From Mesonia phycicola (lineage in GTDB: Bacteria > Bacteroidota > Bacteroidia > Flavobacteriales > Flavobacteriaceae): 64,000 nucleotides of DNA. Below are positions 44,981 to 54,287 of the stretch, piece by piece; the stretch's first letter is position 1; each line of letters begins with the position of its first letter. The notes beneath the pieces were generated by a model that was given only the letters and a program-made list of their open reading frames with translations, ran no database searches and was not told the DNA's origin. The DNA lies in contig NZ_FQYY01000006.1 of assembly GCF_900141885.1 (NCBI RefSeq), positions 229,691 to 293,690 of the forward strand. Direction: 5' to 3'. Made by a program: the position numbers and the translations under genes.

Positions 44981-46918
44981 ATGATGAAAAAATACTGTCT
45001 ATTTATAATATTATTAAGTTTTTTTATTCCGATAACTGCACAAAATCATTTTTTACAGCACACAGAGATTGCTAAACAAGAATTAGCATCGGCATCTTTT
45101 AGGTACAAAAACAAAATTAGCGCCAATACAGGTAATTATGATGTTACCTACCAACGTTTAGAGATAGAGGTAGATCCGTCTGTTGCATATATAGATGGTA
45201 CAGTTACTACTTATTTTGAAGCTAAAGAAAATTTGACTCAAGTAATATTTGATTTTGCACAAGGTATGAGTGTAAATCAAGTAACTCAAAACGGAGTAAG
45301 TTTAACCTATCAACACGTAAATGAAGAGTTAATTATAGATTTACCTCAAAACCAAGCAACAGGCGTGTTAGACTCTTTGAGCATTAATTATTCTGGCAAC
45401 CCCATAAGTACTGGTTTTGGTTCTTTTGAGCAAACTACACATAACGGAGATGAAATTATTTGGACCTTATCTGAGCCATACGGAGCAAAAGCTTGGTGGC
45501 CTTGTAAACAAGATTTAGTAGATAAAATTGAAAACATAGATATTTATATTACTACTCCCGCTTATAACAATGACGGAGAAGAAAATATAGCAGTAGCCAA
45601 TGGTTTAGAGCAATCTCAAATTGTAAATGGTAATTTAAAAACTACACATTTTACACATACTTACCCTATTCCTGCTTATTTGGTTGCTTTTGCTGTAACC
45701 AATTATTCTGTCTACACAGAAACCGTAGCTAATAACGGCAATCCTTTTTCTATTGTGAATTACGTGTATCCAGAAAATTTAACATCAGCTCAATCTTCTA
45801 CAGCTATTACTGTAAATATAATGGACTTGTTTATTAATAATTTTGGAAGTTATCCTTTTGAAAATGAAAAATATGGTCATGCTCAATTTGGTTGGGGTGG
45901 CGGTATGGAGCATACTACAGTTTCTTTTATGGGTAATTTTAGCAGAGGTTTAATTGCTCACGAGTTAGGTCACCAGTGGTTTGGAGATAAAGTTACCTGC
46001 GGAAGCTGGCAAGACATTTGGTTAAATGAAGGTTTTGCAAGCTATATGGCAGCAATGGTGGTAGAAGATTTTGATGGAGAAACAGCCTTTAATAGCTATA
46101 AACAGAGTATGATTAATACTATTACTAGTAGTACAAGTGGTTCTGTATATGTTCCCGCTCAAGATACTTTAAGCGTGAGCAGAGTTTTTAGTAGTAGGTT
46201 GTCTTACAATAAAGGAGCTATGGTTTTACATATGCTTAGAAATAAATTAGGAGATGCAGATTTTTTTCAGGGCTTGCAAAATTATCTAAATGATACAGAT
46301 TTAGCATATTCTTATGCAAAAACTACAGATTTAAAAACTCATTTAGAAAACCAATCTACTATAAATTTAGATGAATTTTTTAACGATTGGATTTATGGAG
46401 AAGGGTATCCATCTTTTAATTTAACTTGGAGTCAAGATAATACTACTAACGATTTACTTGTTACTGTTGCTCAATCTCAAAGTCACTCTTCTGTAAGCTT
46501 TTTTGAAGTGTATTTACCAGTAAGATTAATAGGGACTAATGGTGAAGAGTTAGATGTAATTTTAAATAACACCAATAATAATCAACAATTTAATCTTTCT
46601 TCTGTATTATTTACCGTGCAAGAGGTGCAAATAGATCCAGATTTTGAGATTATTTCTAAAAACAATAATTCTTATTTAGAGACAGAAAATTTTTCTAAAA
46701 ATTCATTTACGGTATACCCAAATCCAACTTCGGGTAATGTAGAAGTATTTTCTAATCTTCCTATAAGTAAACTAACCGTTTATAATTTATTAGGAGAAGT
46801 AATTAAAGTAGTAGAAAACACAAAATCTTTATCTATTTCAACTTTTCCTAGCGGAACGTATTTTGTGAAAATTGAATCTGAAAATATTAGTGAAGTAAGA
46901 AGAATAATAAAGAAATAG
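44981..46918 (+). CDS. secreted M1-family metallopeptidase with T9SS tail
   Basis: Zinc aminopeptidase-like protein of 645 aa. The signal peptide ends near residue 21 (ITAQ). The zinc site is HELGH at 327-331 with the third ligand Glu350 (LNEGFASY). The exopeptidase motif is GGMEH rather than the classical GxMEN. The C-terminal 75 residues, beginning FTVYPNPTSGNVEVF, form a T9SS type A sorting domain, so export across the outer membrane is expected. The likely role is peptide degradation for nutrition. The start could be either of the two ATGs at 44981 and 44984. Confidence 0.93.
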   Translation: MMKKYCLFIILLSFFIPITAQNHFLQHTEIAKQELASASFRYKNKISANTGNYDVTYQRLEIEVDPSVAYIDGTVTTYFEAKENLTQVIFDFAQGMSVNQVTQNGVSLTYQHVNEELIIDLPQNQATGVLDSLSINYSGNPISTGFGSFEQTTHNGDEIIWTLSEPYGAKAWWPCKQDLVDKIENIDIYITTPAYNNDGEENIAVANGLEQSQIVNGNLKTTHFTHTYPIPAYLVAFAVTNYSVYTETVANNGNPFSIVNYVYPENLTSAQSSTAITVNIMDLFINNFGSYPFENEKYGHAQFGWGGGMEHTTVSFMGNFSRGLIAHELGHQWFGDKVTCGSWQDIWLNEGFASYMAAMVVEDFDGETAFNSYKQSMINTITSSTSGSVYVPAQDTLSVSRVFSSRLSYNKGAMVLHMLRNKLGDADFFQGLQNYLNDTDLAYSYAKTTDLKTHLENQSTINLDEFFNDWIYGEGYPSFNLTWSQDNTTNDLLVTVAQSQSHSSVSFFEVYLPVRLIGTNGEELDVILNNTNNNQQFNLSSVLFTVQEVQIDPDFEIISKNNNSYLETENFSKNSFTVYPNPTSGNVEVFSNLPISKLTVYNLLGEVIKVVENTKSLSISTFPSGTYFVKIESENISEVRRIIKK

Positions 46919-46928
46919 AAAAGTAAAT

Positions 46929-46957
46929 AAAAACCCTCGTGGTTAGCGAGGGTTTTT
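46929..46957. terminator. bidirectional terminator between the M1 peptidase and dnaN
   Basis: Stem AAACCCTCG / CGAGGGTTT (46931-46939 and 46947-46955), extended by A-T pairs, with a 7-nt loop and T-run; it lies between convergent genes. Confidence 0.85.
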
Positions 46958-46987
46958 AAAATTTAAGTTTTAGTTGGTAACTAAATT

Positions 46988-48106
46988 TTAATTATTTAGC
47001 ATTACTGGCATTACTAGCATAGTTACGCGTTCACCATCATCTAATCCGTCTTTAGGAGTTAAAATACCTGCACGGTTTGGTAAACTCATTTCTAGCTGAA
47101 CGTCATTTGCATTTAAGTTGTTTAACATCTCTGTTAAAAATCTAGAGTTAAAACCAATTTGCATATCGTCTCCTTGGTAATCACAAGTTAAGCGCTCTTC
47201 TGCTTTATTGCTATAATCTACATCTTCTGCAGAAATATTTAACTCTGCACCAGCAATTTTTAATTTTACTTGGTGTGTAGTTTTGTTAGAGAAAATAGAA
47301 ACCCTTTTTACAGAACTTAAAAATTGACTTCTATCTATAGTTAATACGTTTGGATTTTCTTTTGGAATTACAGCTTCGTAGTTTGGATATTTACCGTCTA
47401 TTAAACGACAAACTAATTGTGTATCATCAAAAGTAAATTTAGCGTTAGACTCATTGTATTCAATTAATACATCGCTATCGCTGTTAGCTAAAATTCCTTT
47501 TAAAAGATTTAAAGGTTTTTTAGGCATAATAAATTCTGCAGTTTCTTCTGCAGCAACATCTTCTCTAGAGTATTTTACTAATTTGTGAGCATCTGTAGCA
47601 ACAAAAGTTAAACCTTCTGTAGAAAACTGAAAGAAAACTCCACTCATTACTGGGCGCAAATCATCGTTACCACTAGCAAAAATAGTTTTACTTATAGCAG
47701 TTGCCAAAACATCTGCAGGTACAACAGTTTTACTAGGCTCATCTAATTGCACCGCGTTAGGGAATTCTTCACCACTGGCATAAGCTAATGCATACTTACC
47801 GTAGCTAGAACTTAACTCTATTGTATTATTATCTTCAACTACAAAAGTTAAAGGTTGCTCTGGGAAAGTTTTAAGAGTATCTAACAATAATTTTGCAGGT
47901 ACTGCTATACTTCCTTCAGATTCTGACTCTACATCTAACTCTGCAGACATAGTAGTCTCTAAATCTGATGCAGATACTTTTAACTTGTCTTGATTTAATT
48001 CAAAAAGAAAATTATCTAAAATAGGTAGGGTGTTACTATTATTAATAACGCCTCCTAATATTTGAAGTTGTTTTTGTAAATATGAACTAGAAACTATAAA
48101 TTTCAT
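46988..48106 (-). CDS. dnaN: DNA polymerase III beta sliding clamp
   Basis: Ring-shaped processivity factor of 372 aa made of three similar domains. Recognised by MKFIVSSSYLQKQLQILGGV, ASDLETTMSAELDVE, GVFFQFSTEGLTFVATDAHKL (split across two strands), SRFLTEMLNNLN and the C-terminal RVTMLVMPVMLNN clamp end. The C-terminal partner-binding MPxxL-like tail is present. No dnaA or oriC was seen next to it. A TAnnTTTG promoter lies 33 bp upstream. Confidence 0.96.
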   Translation of the reverse strand: MKFIVSSSYLQKQLQILGGVINNSNTLPILDNFLFELNQDKLKVSASDLETTMSAELDVESESEGSIAVPAKLLLDTLKTFPEQPLTFVVEDNNTIELSSSYGKYALAYASGEEFPNAVQLDEPSKTVVPADVLATAISKTIFASGNDDLRPVMSGVFFQFSTEGLTFVATDAHKLVKYSREDVAAEETAEFIMPKKPLNLLKGILANSDSDVLIEYNESNAKFTFDDTQLVCRLIDGKYPNYEAVIPKENPNVLTIDRSQFLSSVKRVSIFSNKTTHQVKLKIAGAELNISAEDVDYSNKAEERLTCDYQGDDMQIGFNSRFLTEMLNNLNANDVQLEMSLPNRAGILTPKDGLDDGERVTMLVMPVMLNN

Positions 48107-48138
48107 GAGAATAATTTGATAAAATGTTCAATGAATTA

Positions 48139-48173
48139 CAAATATATTTTAATAACTGAATTTTAGCACCAAA
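48139..48173 (-). promoter_or_regulatory. dnaN promoter (-33/-7)
   Basis: On the - strand TTTG (48173-48170), 23-bp spacer, TATATTTG (48146-48139), ending 33 bp before the dnaN start. This fits the Bacteroidota TTTG / TAnnTTTG pattern. Confidence 0.55.
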
Positions 48174-48288
48174 CTTGACACATATTTATTAACAGCTATC
48201 AACTTTATTTGTAAACACTAGTCTCCTCTATATGTTATGCTTAGGCAAAAAAACCAGGAAGAAACCATTAAAATTTTGTTGAAAAATA

Positions 48289-49968
48289 TTATTTTATATA
48301 TTTTCTTTTTCTAAACCAAGTAAAAATAACTCCAAAAACCCCTAAAAATAATAATGGGAGTACAATATTAATTATTTGCCATTGTACTCTTTCTGCAGCT
48401 ACTTTATTGGTGTTTAAAAATGCTAATTTTACCTCTTTGCTTCTTATTTTTAATAAACCTTTATCGTCTAACAAGTAATTTACAGCATTTACTAAAAATT
48501 CTTTATTACCATACGTAGTTGCTGTCATAGCATCATAGCCTAGTGCTTGTGGTTGTCCGTTTCTGGTTGGGTTTTTAATAACATCTCCATCAGACACAAT
48601 AAGCATTTTGTTAGCCTCACTAGATTTTTTATAGTTTTTTAGTGGAAGAGGTAGTATTCTATTATTATATACAGAGGTAAAATTACCTTCTAGTAATACC
48701 GCTAAATTTTGAGCTCCAGCATTATATGAAGACGGATCTGGTTTTTGCTGAATAACTTCTTGTAAACTAATTTGTGTAGGTACTCCTTCTGTTTTAGAAG
48801 CAGTAGAACTCTGTAACAAAATAGTTTTATTAATATTATTTTTTAAAGTATCTATAGGGTTAGCAAAATTAAATTTCACCGCTTCTATATTGTTTACAAT
48901 TGGGTGATTATTTTTAGTAGTAGCCATAGGTTCATAAAACCAAGGGTACGGATTAAATTGGGTATTTTCTCCACTACCTTTAGCTAAAACAATAGGGGCA
49001 GAGTAAACATCATTCACAATTTCTGGATTCACTCGTGCGCCGTATGGAAAGAAAAAATCGGTTAAATTTAAATCATTGTAAAAGGCAAGTAATTTATTTT
49101 CTTCATTAGTAAATAAACTATCTTTTTCTGCCATTACATTTTCTAACAACCAAAGAGATTTACCACCATTCATAACATACTGGTCTAAAACAAGTTTCTC
49201 TTCTTCTGTATATGCTTCTGTAGGTTTTGCTTCAACAATTAAATCGTATTCATTTAATTGCTCTAGTGTTTTTTGCGGATTGGTTGCTACAGAGTCTAAG
49301 GTAAATGGAGCTATGTAATAATAGTCTTTAATAGATTTTACAAAATCTGCAATATAAAGATCTGCTAACTCACCATTACCGCGCATTATGGCTACTTTTT
49401 TAGAGCGTTCGTGAATTAGTTGATTAAACCCATCTGTAAATGCATATTCTAATTGCTGTACAGAGCTGTTTACTATATCTTCATTACTATCTCCAATTTT
49501 CTTTTTTAGTAAATGTATTTTTACTCTTTTATCTTGGTAATTAGCAACTGCCCAAGGGAAGAGAAGACTTTCTGTAACCTTTCCGTTTTCTGTAACGTTT
49601 AAGTTTTCTGGTGTCATCCCTGCATTGTAGAAATCTGTAGCAATTTCTTGAGCAGCTCTGTTTTCTTCTAACGGATTTATAAAATTGAATTTTATATTAC
49701 TGTTATACGCCTCATATTCTTCTAATAAATATCGTGTTTCATTTTGTAGTCGTTTAAATTCTGAAGGAAATTCACCTTTTAAAAAAACATCTACAATAAT
49801 AGGCTGATCTACATTTAATAATATTTCTTTAGAAGCTTCAGAAAGTGTGTAGCGTTTATTCTCTGTAAGATCAATTCTTTTAAAAAAGCTAGCTGATACT
49901 ATATTTAGAGCAATTAAAACTCCAATAACTACCACTAAAGAAAGATAGGTTTTGTTATTTTTTTTCAT
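48289..49968 (-). CDS. gldG: gliding-associated ABC transporter substrate-binding protein GldG
   Basis: Membrane-anchored protein of 559 aa. It has an N-terminal span (about residues 8-27) and a C-terminal span (about 531-552, NIVLPLLFLGVFGVIFTWF), with a large exported region between (ABC-type uncharacterised transport, GldG family). SASFFKRIDLTENKRYTLS near the N-terminus is the family hallmark. With GldF it forms a transporter needed for gliding in some flavobacteria. It overlaps the gldF stop by 4 bp. The ATPase gene gldA is not in this window. Confidence 0.93.
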   Translation of the reverse strand: MKKNNKTYLSLVVVIGVLIALNIVSASFFKRIDLTENKRYTLSEASKEILLNVDQPIIVDVFLKGEFPSEFKRLQNETRYLLEEYEAYNSNIKFNFINPLEENRAAQEIATDFYNAGMTPENLNVTENGKVTESLLFPWAVANYQDKRVKIHLLKKKIGDSNEDIVNSSVQQLEYAFTDGFNQLIHERSKKVAIMRGNGELADLYIADFVKSIKDYYYIAPFTLDSVATNPQKTLEQLNEYDLIVEAKPTEAYTEEEKLVLDQYVMNGGKSLWLLENVMAEKDSLFTNEENKLLAFYNDLNLTDFFFPYGARVNPEIVNDVYSAPIVLAKGSGENTQFNPYPWFYEPMATTKNNHPIVNNIEAVKFNFANPIDTLKNNINKTILLQSSTASKTEGVPTQISLQEVIQQKPDPSSYNAGAQNLAVLLEGNFTSVYNNRILPLPLKNYKKSSEANKMLIVSDGDVIKNPTRNGQPQALGYDAMTATTYGNKEFLVNAVNYLLDDKGLLKIRSKEVKLAFLNTNKVAAERVQWQIINIVLPLLFLGVFGVIFTWFRKRKYIK

Positions 49969-50696
49969 AAGAAATAGCGTTTTAAATTCAGCTTTGCTAA
50001 AAATAGAAATAGTAAAATAAGACTAATAAAATAAATAATATCTCGGGTATCAATAACTCCGCGGCTTATGCTTTTATAGTGGTAGCTAATGCCTAAATAC
50101 TCTAAGGCGTAAATTTCTGAACCAAAAAGATTAATGTTAGATAAACCTTCTACCCCGTAAAAACATAAAAAACAAATAATTACTCCTATAATAAAAGCTA
50201 CTATCTGGTTACTAGATAAGGTGGAAGAAAAAATACCAATAGCAGTATAAACAGCTCCCAAAAATAATAAGCCTAAGTAAGACCCAATTGTAGCACCGCT
50301 ATCAAAATTACCTGTTGTAGAACCTAAGGTAGATATGGTATATACATAAAGTAAAGAGGGTACTAATGCAAAAACCACTAAGATAAAAGTACCAGTATAT
50401 TTACCAACTACCAATTGGTTTAAGGTAATGGGTTTGGTAAGTATAAGCTCTAAAGTACCTTGTTTTAGCTCTTCAGAAAAACTTCTCATAGTAATCGCGG
50501 GAATTAGAAAAATAAAAATCCACGGGGCGATATAGAAAAATGGAGAAAGACTGGCAAAACCATAATCTAGAATATTAAAATCTCCTTGAAAAACCCAAAG
50601 AAATAATCCGTTAATTAATAAAAAAATTCCTATCACCAAATACCCAATGGTAGAAGAGAAAAAAGAGTTTATTTCTTTTAATAAAATTGCTTTCAT
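49965..50696 (-). CDS. gldF: gliding-associated ABC transporter permease GldF
   Basis: Polytopic membrane protein of 243 aa with six hydrophobic segments. MKAILLKEINSFFSSTIGYL at the N-terminus and ITMRSFSEELKQGTLELILTKPI in the first cytoplasmic loop are the ABC-2-type permease features shared by GldF proteins. It lies 9 bp downstream of the ABM-domain gene and overlaps gldG by 4 bp. Confidence 0.93.
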   Translation of the reverse strand: MKAILLKEINSFFSSTIGYLVIGIFLLINGLFLWVFQGDFNILDYGFASLSPFFYIAPWIFIFLIPAITMRSFSEELKQGTLELILTKPITLNQLVVGKYTGTFILVVFALVPSLLYVYTISTLGSTTGNFDSGATIGSYLGLLFLGAVYTAIGIFSSTLSSNQIVAFIIGVIICFLCFYGVEGLSNINLFGSEIYALEYLGISYHYKSISRGVIDTRDIIYFISLILLFLFLAKLNLKRYFL

Positions 50697-50705
50697 GCAC
50701 TTATT

Positions 50706-51002
50706 TTAAGTAAGACTTACTAATTTATCTACGCTCCAAGCTTCTGCTTTTTGCTTAAATTTAATTTTGGTTTCTGCCCAAACTTCTTTAAAAAGGGCAG
50801 AATGCCTATATTTTTCTAGAGCTTCATCATTTACCCAATAGCTATACGTAAAAAAGATAGATTTATTATTCTTGTCTTGGTATAGTTCTAGAAACTGACA
50901 GCCTTCAAAATTTCTAATGTATTTTTTTTTCTCTTCAAATATCAATTTAAAATTTTCAATTTCTTCTTCTTGAAAATGCATTTTTACTATTCTAACTAAC
51001 AT
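50706..51002 (-). CDS. ABM-domain (antibiotic biosynthesis monooxygenase-like) protein
   Basis: Small cytoplasmic protein of 98 aa with the dimeric ferredoxin-like ABM fold: MLVRIVKMHFQEEEIENF, FEGCQFLELYQDKNNKSIFF and SYWVNDEALEKYRHSALF follow the beta-alpha-beta pattern with conserved His and Trp. Family members range from quinone monooxygenases to haem-degrading enzymes; the substrate is not predictable. It is joined to the SAM-hydrolase gene (adjacent, no gap) and to gldF (9 bp). Confidence 0.85.
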   Translation of the reverse strand: MLVRIVKMHFQEEEIENFKLIFEEKKKYIRNFEGCQFLELYQDKNNKSIFFTYSYWVNDEALEKYRHSALFKEVWAETKIKFKQKAEAWSVDKLVSLT

Positions 51003-51836
51003 TTAGTAAAATTTAATATTAATAGTATCTTTTAATTTTAATCCAAATAACGTAGAAGCACTACCCACAGTACTAGGGTTGCTTTTGTAAATAGCAAGCT
51101 CTATAAAGTTTGAAGAGTTAAAAATAGCTAATTTTTTACCATCGTCTTCTCTACGTTCTTCTTTTGGAATGGTAAAATTAATTGCGTTGCTATAGTTTTC
51201 GTATATTTTAGTAAGGCTTACCGTTCTTGCAGAAATTTTAAAATCTCTACCTTTTCTTTCGTTTTCAAATAATTTTCTAGAAATATTAGTTACAACATTA
51301 CCGTAATTATCTATATACACAACGTGCCCAATAATTTGGTTTTGTTCTTGGTTTACAATAGGTGTAAAATCTTTTAATTGTTTTATTTCAGAAATAGATC
51401 TACCTATTACTTCTAGTGTGCCGCCTCTAGAAATATGGCAAGCAACTTTTACAAAAATATCTAATACAGGAAAATTAGTTTCTACTGTATCATGAATATT
51501 AATTTCTACAATTTTTTGTGGTTTTATTTCTGAAGCAATTAAAGACATAATGCCATTATTAGCACAAATAAAGAAATGATCGTCTAATTGTACCGCAATA
51601 TGTTTGTTTTCTGGCGTAATTTCAGAATCTACCCCAATTATATGAATAGTACCTTTAGGAAAACTACTATACGTGTTTTTTATAATATAAGCCGCCTCTG
51701 TAATGTGAAAAGGAGCAACAAGGTGAGAGATATCAACAATGTTAGCCGTGTCTAATTCACTTAAAATGGCACCTTTAACCGCACCGGTAGAAGGGTCTTT
51801 CAATCCAAAATCTGTTGTAAGAGTTATTATTGCCAT
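51003..51836 (-). CDS. S-adenosyl-L-methionine hydrolase (DUF62 family)
   Basis: Protein of 277 aa of the SAM hydroxide adenosyltransferase/halogenase family. It begins MAIITLTTDFGLKDPSTGAVKG, with the metal-free SAM-binding TTDFG (residues 7-11) and a GAVKG loop; THIIGVDSEIT-like and ANNGIMSLI (about 92-100) are the family blocks, and DNYGNVVTNISRKL (about 175-188) is the C-terminal hallmark. It is expected to split SAM into adenosine and methionine; halogenase activity would need a different pocket. First gene of the SAM hydrolase-ABM-gldF-gldG series, divergent from phoH. Confidence 0.88.
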   Translation of the reverse strand: MAIITLTTDFGLKDPSTGAVKGAILSELDTANIVDISHLVAPFHITEAAYIIKNTYSSFPKGTIHIIGVDSEITPENKHIAVQLDDHFFICANNGIMSLIASEIKPQKIVEINIHDTVETNFPVLDIFVKVACHISRGGTLEVIGRSISEIKQLKDFTPIVNQEQNQIIGHVVYIDNYGNVVTNISRKLFENERKGRDFKISARTVSLTKIYENYSNAINFTIPKEERREDDGKKLAIFNSSNFIELAIYKSNPSTVGSASTLFGLKLKDTINIKFY

Positions 51837-51933
51837 TTAAAAATCTGTTAATATATTTAAAGTGATAGAGTCGTATTTTTGATTAAATTTGTGATGCGAA
51901 TTTAAAGATAATTATAAATAAACACACTTGCTT

Positions 51934-52887
51934 TTGAACGAACTTATTATAGAACTTTCTGAAATAAGCCCAAGAGATTTTTTTGGCCAACAAAATCAAA
52001 ACATTGAGTTGTTGAAAAGATATTTTCCGCAGTTAAAATTAGTAGCTCGTGGTAACCAAATCAAAGTATTTGGAGATGAAGAAAGGTTAGAAGAGTTTGA
52101 TAAACGCTTCAATATGTTAATGGAACATTTTGGAAAATATAATAAATTAGACGAAAATTCTATTGAGCGTGTACTTACTAGTGAAACGAAAGATGATTAT
52201 GAAACTTCTAACGAAAGTGGAGAAATTTTAGTGCACGGTGTAAATGGTAAGTTAATAAAAGCGCAAACCGCCAATCAACGTAAAATTGTAGAGGCAGCAA
52301 AGAAAAATGACATGATTTTTGCGGTTGGCCCTGCAGGTACCGGAAAAACATATACAGGTGTAGCTCTAGCAGTAAAAGCTTTAAAAGAAAAGCAAGTAAG
52401 AAAAATTATTTTAACAAGACCAGCAGTAGAAGCAGGTGAAAATCTTGGTTTTTTACCAGGAGATCTAAAAGAAAAATTAGATCCTTACATGCAACCTTTG
52501 TATGATGCGCTACGAGATATGATACCTCACGAAAAATTAGATTCTTTTATAGAAAAAGGAGTTATACAAATTGCTCCAATGGCTTTTATGAGAGGTAGAA
52601 CGTTAGATAATGCCTTTGTGATTTTAGATGAAGCACAAAATACAACTCACGCGCAAATGAAAATGTTTTTAACCAGAATGGGGAGAAGCGCAAAATTTTT
52701 AATTACAGGTGACCCAGGGCAAATAGATTTACCAAGAAGAGTAACGTCTGGATTAAAAGAGGCGCTTTTAGTATTAAAAACAGTAAAAGGGGTAGATATA
52801 ATTTACCTAGACGATAAAGATGTAATAAGACATAGATTAGTAAAAAGAATAATTTCTGCTTACAACGCTATAGAAAATAGAGAGTAA
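51934..52887 (+). CDS. PhoH-family ATPase
   Basis: Cytoplasmic P-loop protein of 317 aa with a TTG start at 51934 (MNELIIELSEISPRDFFG); a TTG two codons earlier is possible, and no ATG fits. Walker A GPAGTGKT is at about residues 134-141 and Walker B VILDEAQNTT at about 230-239; GFLPGDLKEKLDPYMQPLYD is the family hallmark. PhoH proteins are linked to RNA metabolism. The N-terminal region (about 1-75) resembles a KH-like module. Divergent from the SAM hydrolase gene, with purC following after 20 bp. Confidence 0.92.
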   Translation: MNELIIELSEISPRDFFGQQNQNIELLKRYFPQLKLVARGNQIKVFGDEERLEEFDKRFNMLMEHFGKYNKLDENSIERVLTSETKDDYETSNESGEILVHGVNGKLIKAQTANQRKIVEAAKKNDMIFAVGPAGTGKTYTGVALAVKALKEKQVRKIILTRPAVEAGENLGFLPGDLKEKLDPYMQPLYDALRDMIPHEKLDSFIEKGVIQIAPMAFMRGRTLDNAFVILDEAQNTTHAQMKMFLTRMGRSAKFLITGDPGQIDLPRRVTSGLKEALLVLKTVKGVDIIYLDDKDVIRHRLVKRIISAYNAIENRE

Positions 52888-52907
52888 AAACCACCCAAAA
52901 GTAATTT

Positions 52908-53855
52908 ATGAATACCGTAAACAGTACAAATTATAAATTTCCTAATCAGGTAAGTGTATATAAAGGTAAAGTTAGAGAAGTTTACCGTTTAGAAAATGAC
53001 CAAGTAATAATGATTGCTACAGATAGACTTAGTGCTTTTGATGTAGTAATGCCAAAAGGGATACCTTATAAAGGTCAAATATTAAATCAGATAGCAACCA
53101 AAATGATGGATGCTACTAAAGATATTGTACCAAATTGGTTAGAAGCTACACCAGACCCAAATGTAGCTGTTGGTCAATTATGCCAACCATTTAAAGTAGA
53201 AATGGTAATTAGAGGTTATTTAGCTGGTCACGCTGCTAGAGAATACAAGGCAGGAAAAAGAGAACTTTGCGGAGTTGCTTTACCAGAAGGCTTAAAAGAA
53301 AATGATAAATTACCAACACCTATTATTACTCCTGCAACCAAAGCAGAAATGGGAGAGCACGATGAAGATATTTCTAGAGAAAATATTTTAGCTCGCGGAA
53401 TTGTTTCTGAAGAAGATTATAAAGTTTTAGAAGATTATACCTATAAACTTTTTAAACGTGGTAGTGAAATTGCAGCAGAAAGAGGATTAATTTTAGTAGA
53501 TACTAAATACGAATTTGGTAAAAATGCTAATGGAGAAATTGTATTGATTGATGAGATACATACTCCAGATTCTTCTCGTTATTTTTATGCTGAAGGGTAT
53601 GAAGAAAGACAAGAAAAAGGAGAGAGCCAAAAGCAACTTTCTAAAGAGTTTGTACGTCAATGGTTAATATCTAAAGGGTTTCAAGGAAAAGAAGGGCAAC
53701 AACTCCCTGAAATGACAGATGAATATATTAACTCTATCTCTGAACGTTATATTGAATTATATGAGAATATTACTGGAGAAACTTTTGATAAAGCAGAAAT
53801 AGATAATATAGAAAACAGAATTCAGAATAATGTACTTGCTTATTTAAATAAGTAA
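52908..53855 (+). CDS. purC: phosphoribosylaminoimidazole-succinocarboxamide synthase
   Basis: SAICAR synthetase of 315 aa, a step of de novo purine synthesis. [12 protein letters not shown] (residues 16-27), [22 protein letters not shown] (residues 33 onwards), [19 protein letters not shown] and [12 protein letters not shown] (about 190-201) are the nucleotide- and substrate-binding blocks, and [19 protein letters not shown] residues (about 207-222) complete the active site. The length is typical of the long bacterial form. It lies 20 bp after phoH on the same strand. Confidence 0.96.
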   Translation: MNTVNSTNYKFPNQVSVYKGKVREVYRLENDQVIMIATDRLSAFDVVMPKGIPYKGQILNQIATKMMDATKDIVPNWLEATPDPNVAVGQLCQPFKVEMVIRGYLAGHAAREYKAGKRELCGVALPEGLKENDKLPTPIITPATKAEMGEHDEDISRENILARGIVSEEDYKVLEDYTYKLFKRGSEIAAERGLILVDTKYEFGKNANGEIVLIDEIHTPDSSRYFYAEGYEERQEKGESQKQLSKEFVRQWLISKGFQGKEGQQLPEMTDEYINSISERYIELYENITGETFDKAEIDNIENRIQNNVLAYLNK

Positions 53856-53880
53856 GGTAGAAATTTTCTGTAATATTAAA

Positions 53881-54282
53881 TTATTCCATTACCTCACTAA
53901 TTTCTAGTGGAGTAATGGGATTTTTAGTTTTGTATTTTACATGAAAATCTTCATCTAAAACAATTACTAAAAAATCTGTATTAGCTTGCTGCAGTTTTTG
54001 GTAATCGCCAAAATTTAAAAGTCTTTCATTTTTTTCATTAAAAAAAGACTCTACTTTGTCTGGAGTAACTACGTAGGGCTGTATATTTCTTTCAGCAAAA
54101 AACTTTCTCCCGTTTTCAAAAATATCATATTGTTCTTTAGCTTTTGGTAAATTATAGCTACTAGTAACAAGTACTATATATCCAGAGTTTATTTCTTTTT
54201 CTGATGAGGTTTCTTGTAAAGGCACTTGAGCTTGTAATGTGCCAGTTGTTATGATGGTAAAAAAGAGTAAAATGTATTTCAT
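53881..54282 (-). CDS. exported hypothetical protein, DUF4174-like
   Basis: Protein of 133 aa with a signal peptide (residues 1-18, ending LQAQ). The C-terminal half (NTDFLVIVLDEDFHVKYKTK) resembles the thioredoxin-fold DUF4174 pattern, in which a small exported protein reports a protein-encoded value; I am not certain. No Cys pair is present. It is 5 bp after the topoisomerase IB gene on the same strand. Confidence 0.6.
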   Translation of the reverse strand: MKYILLFFTIITTGTLQAQVPLQETSSEKEINSGYIVLVTSSYNLPKAKEQYDIFENGRKFFAERNIQPYVVTPDKVESFFNEKNERLLNFGDYQKLQQANTDFLVIVLDEDFHVKYKTKNPITPLEISEVME

Positions 54283-54287
54283 AAGAT

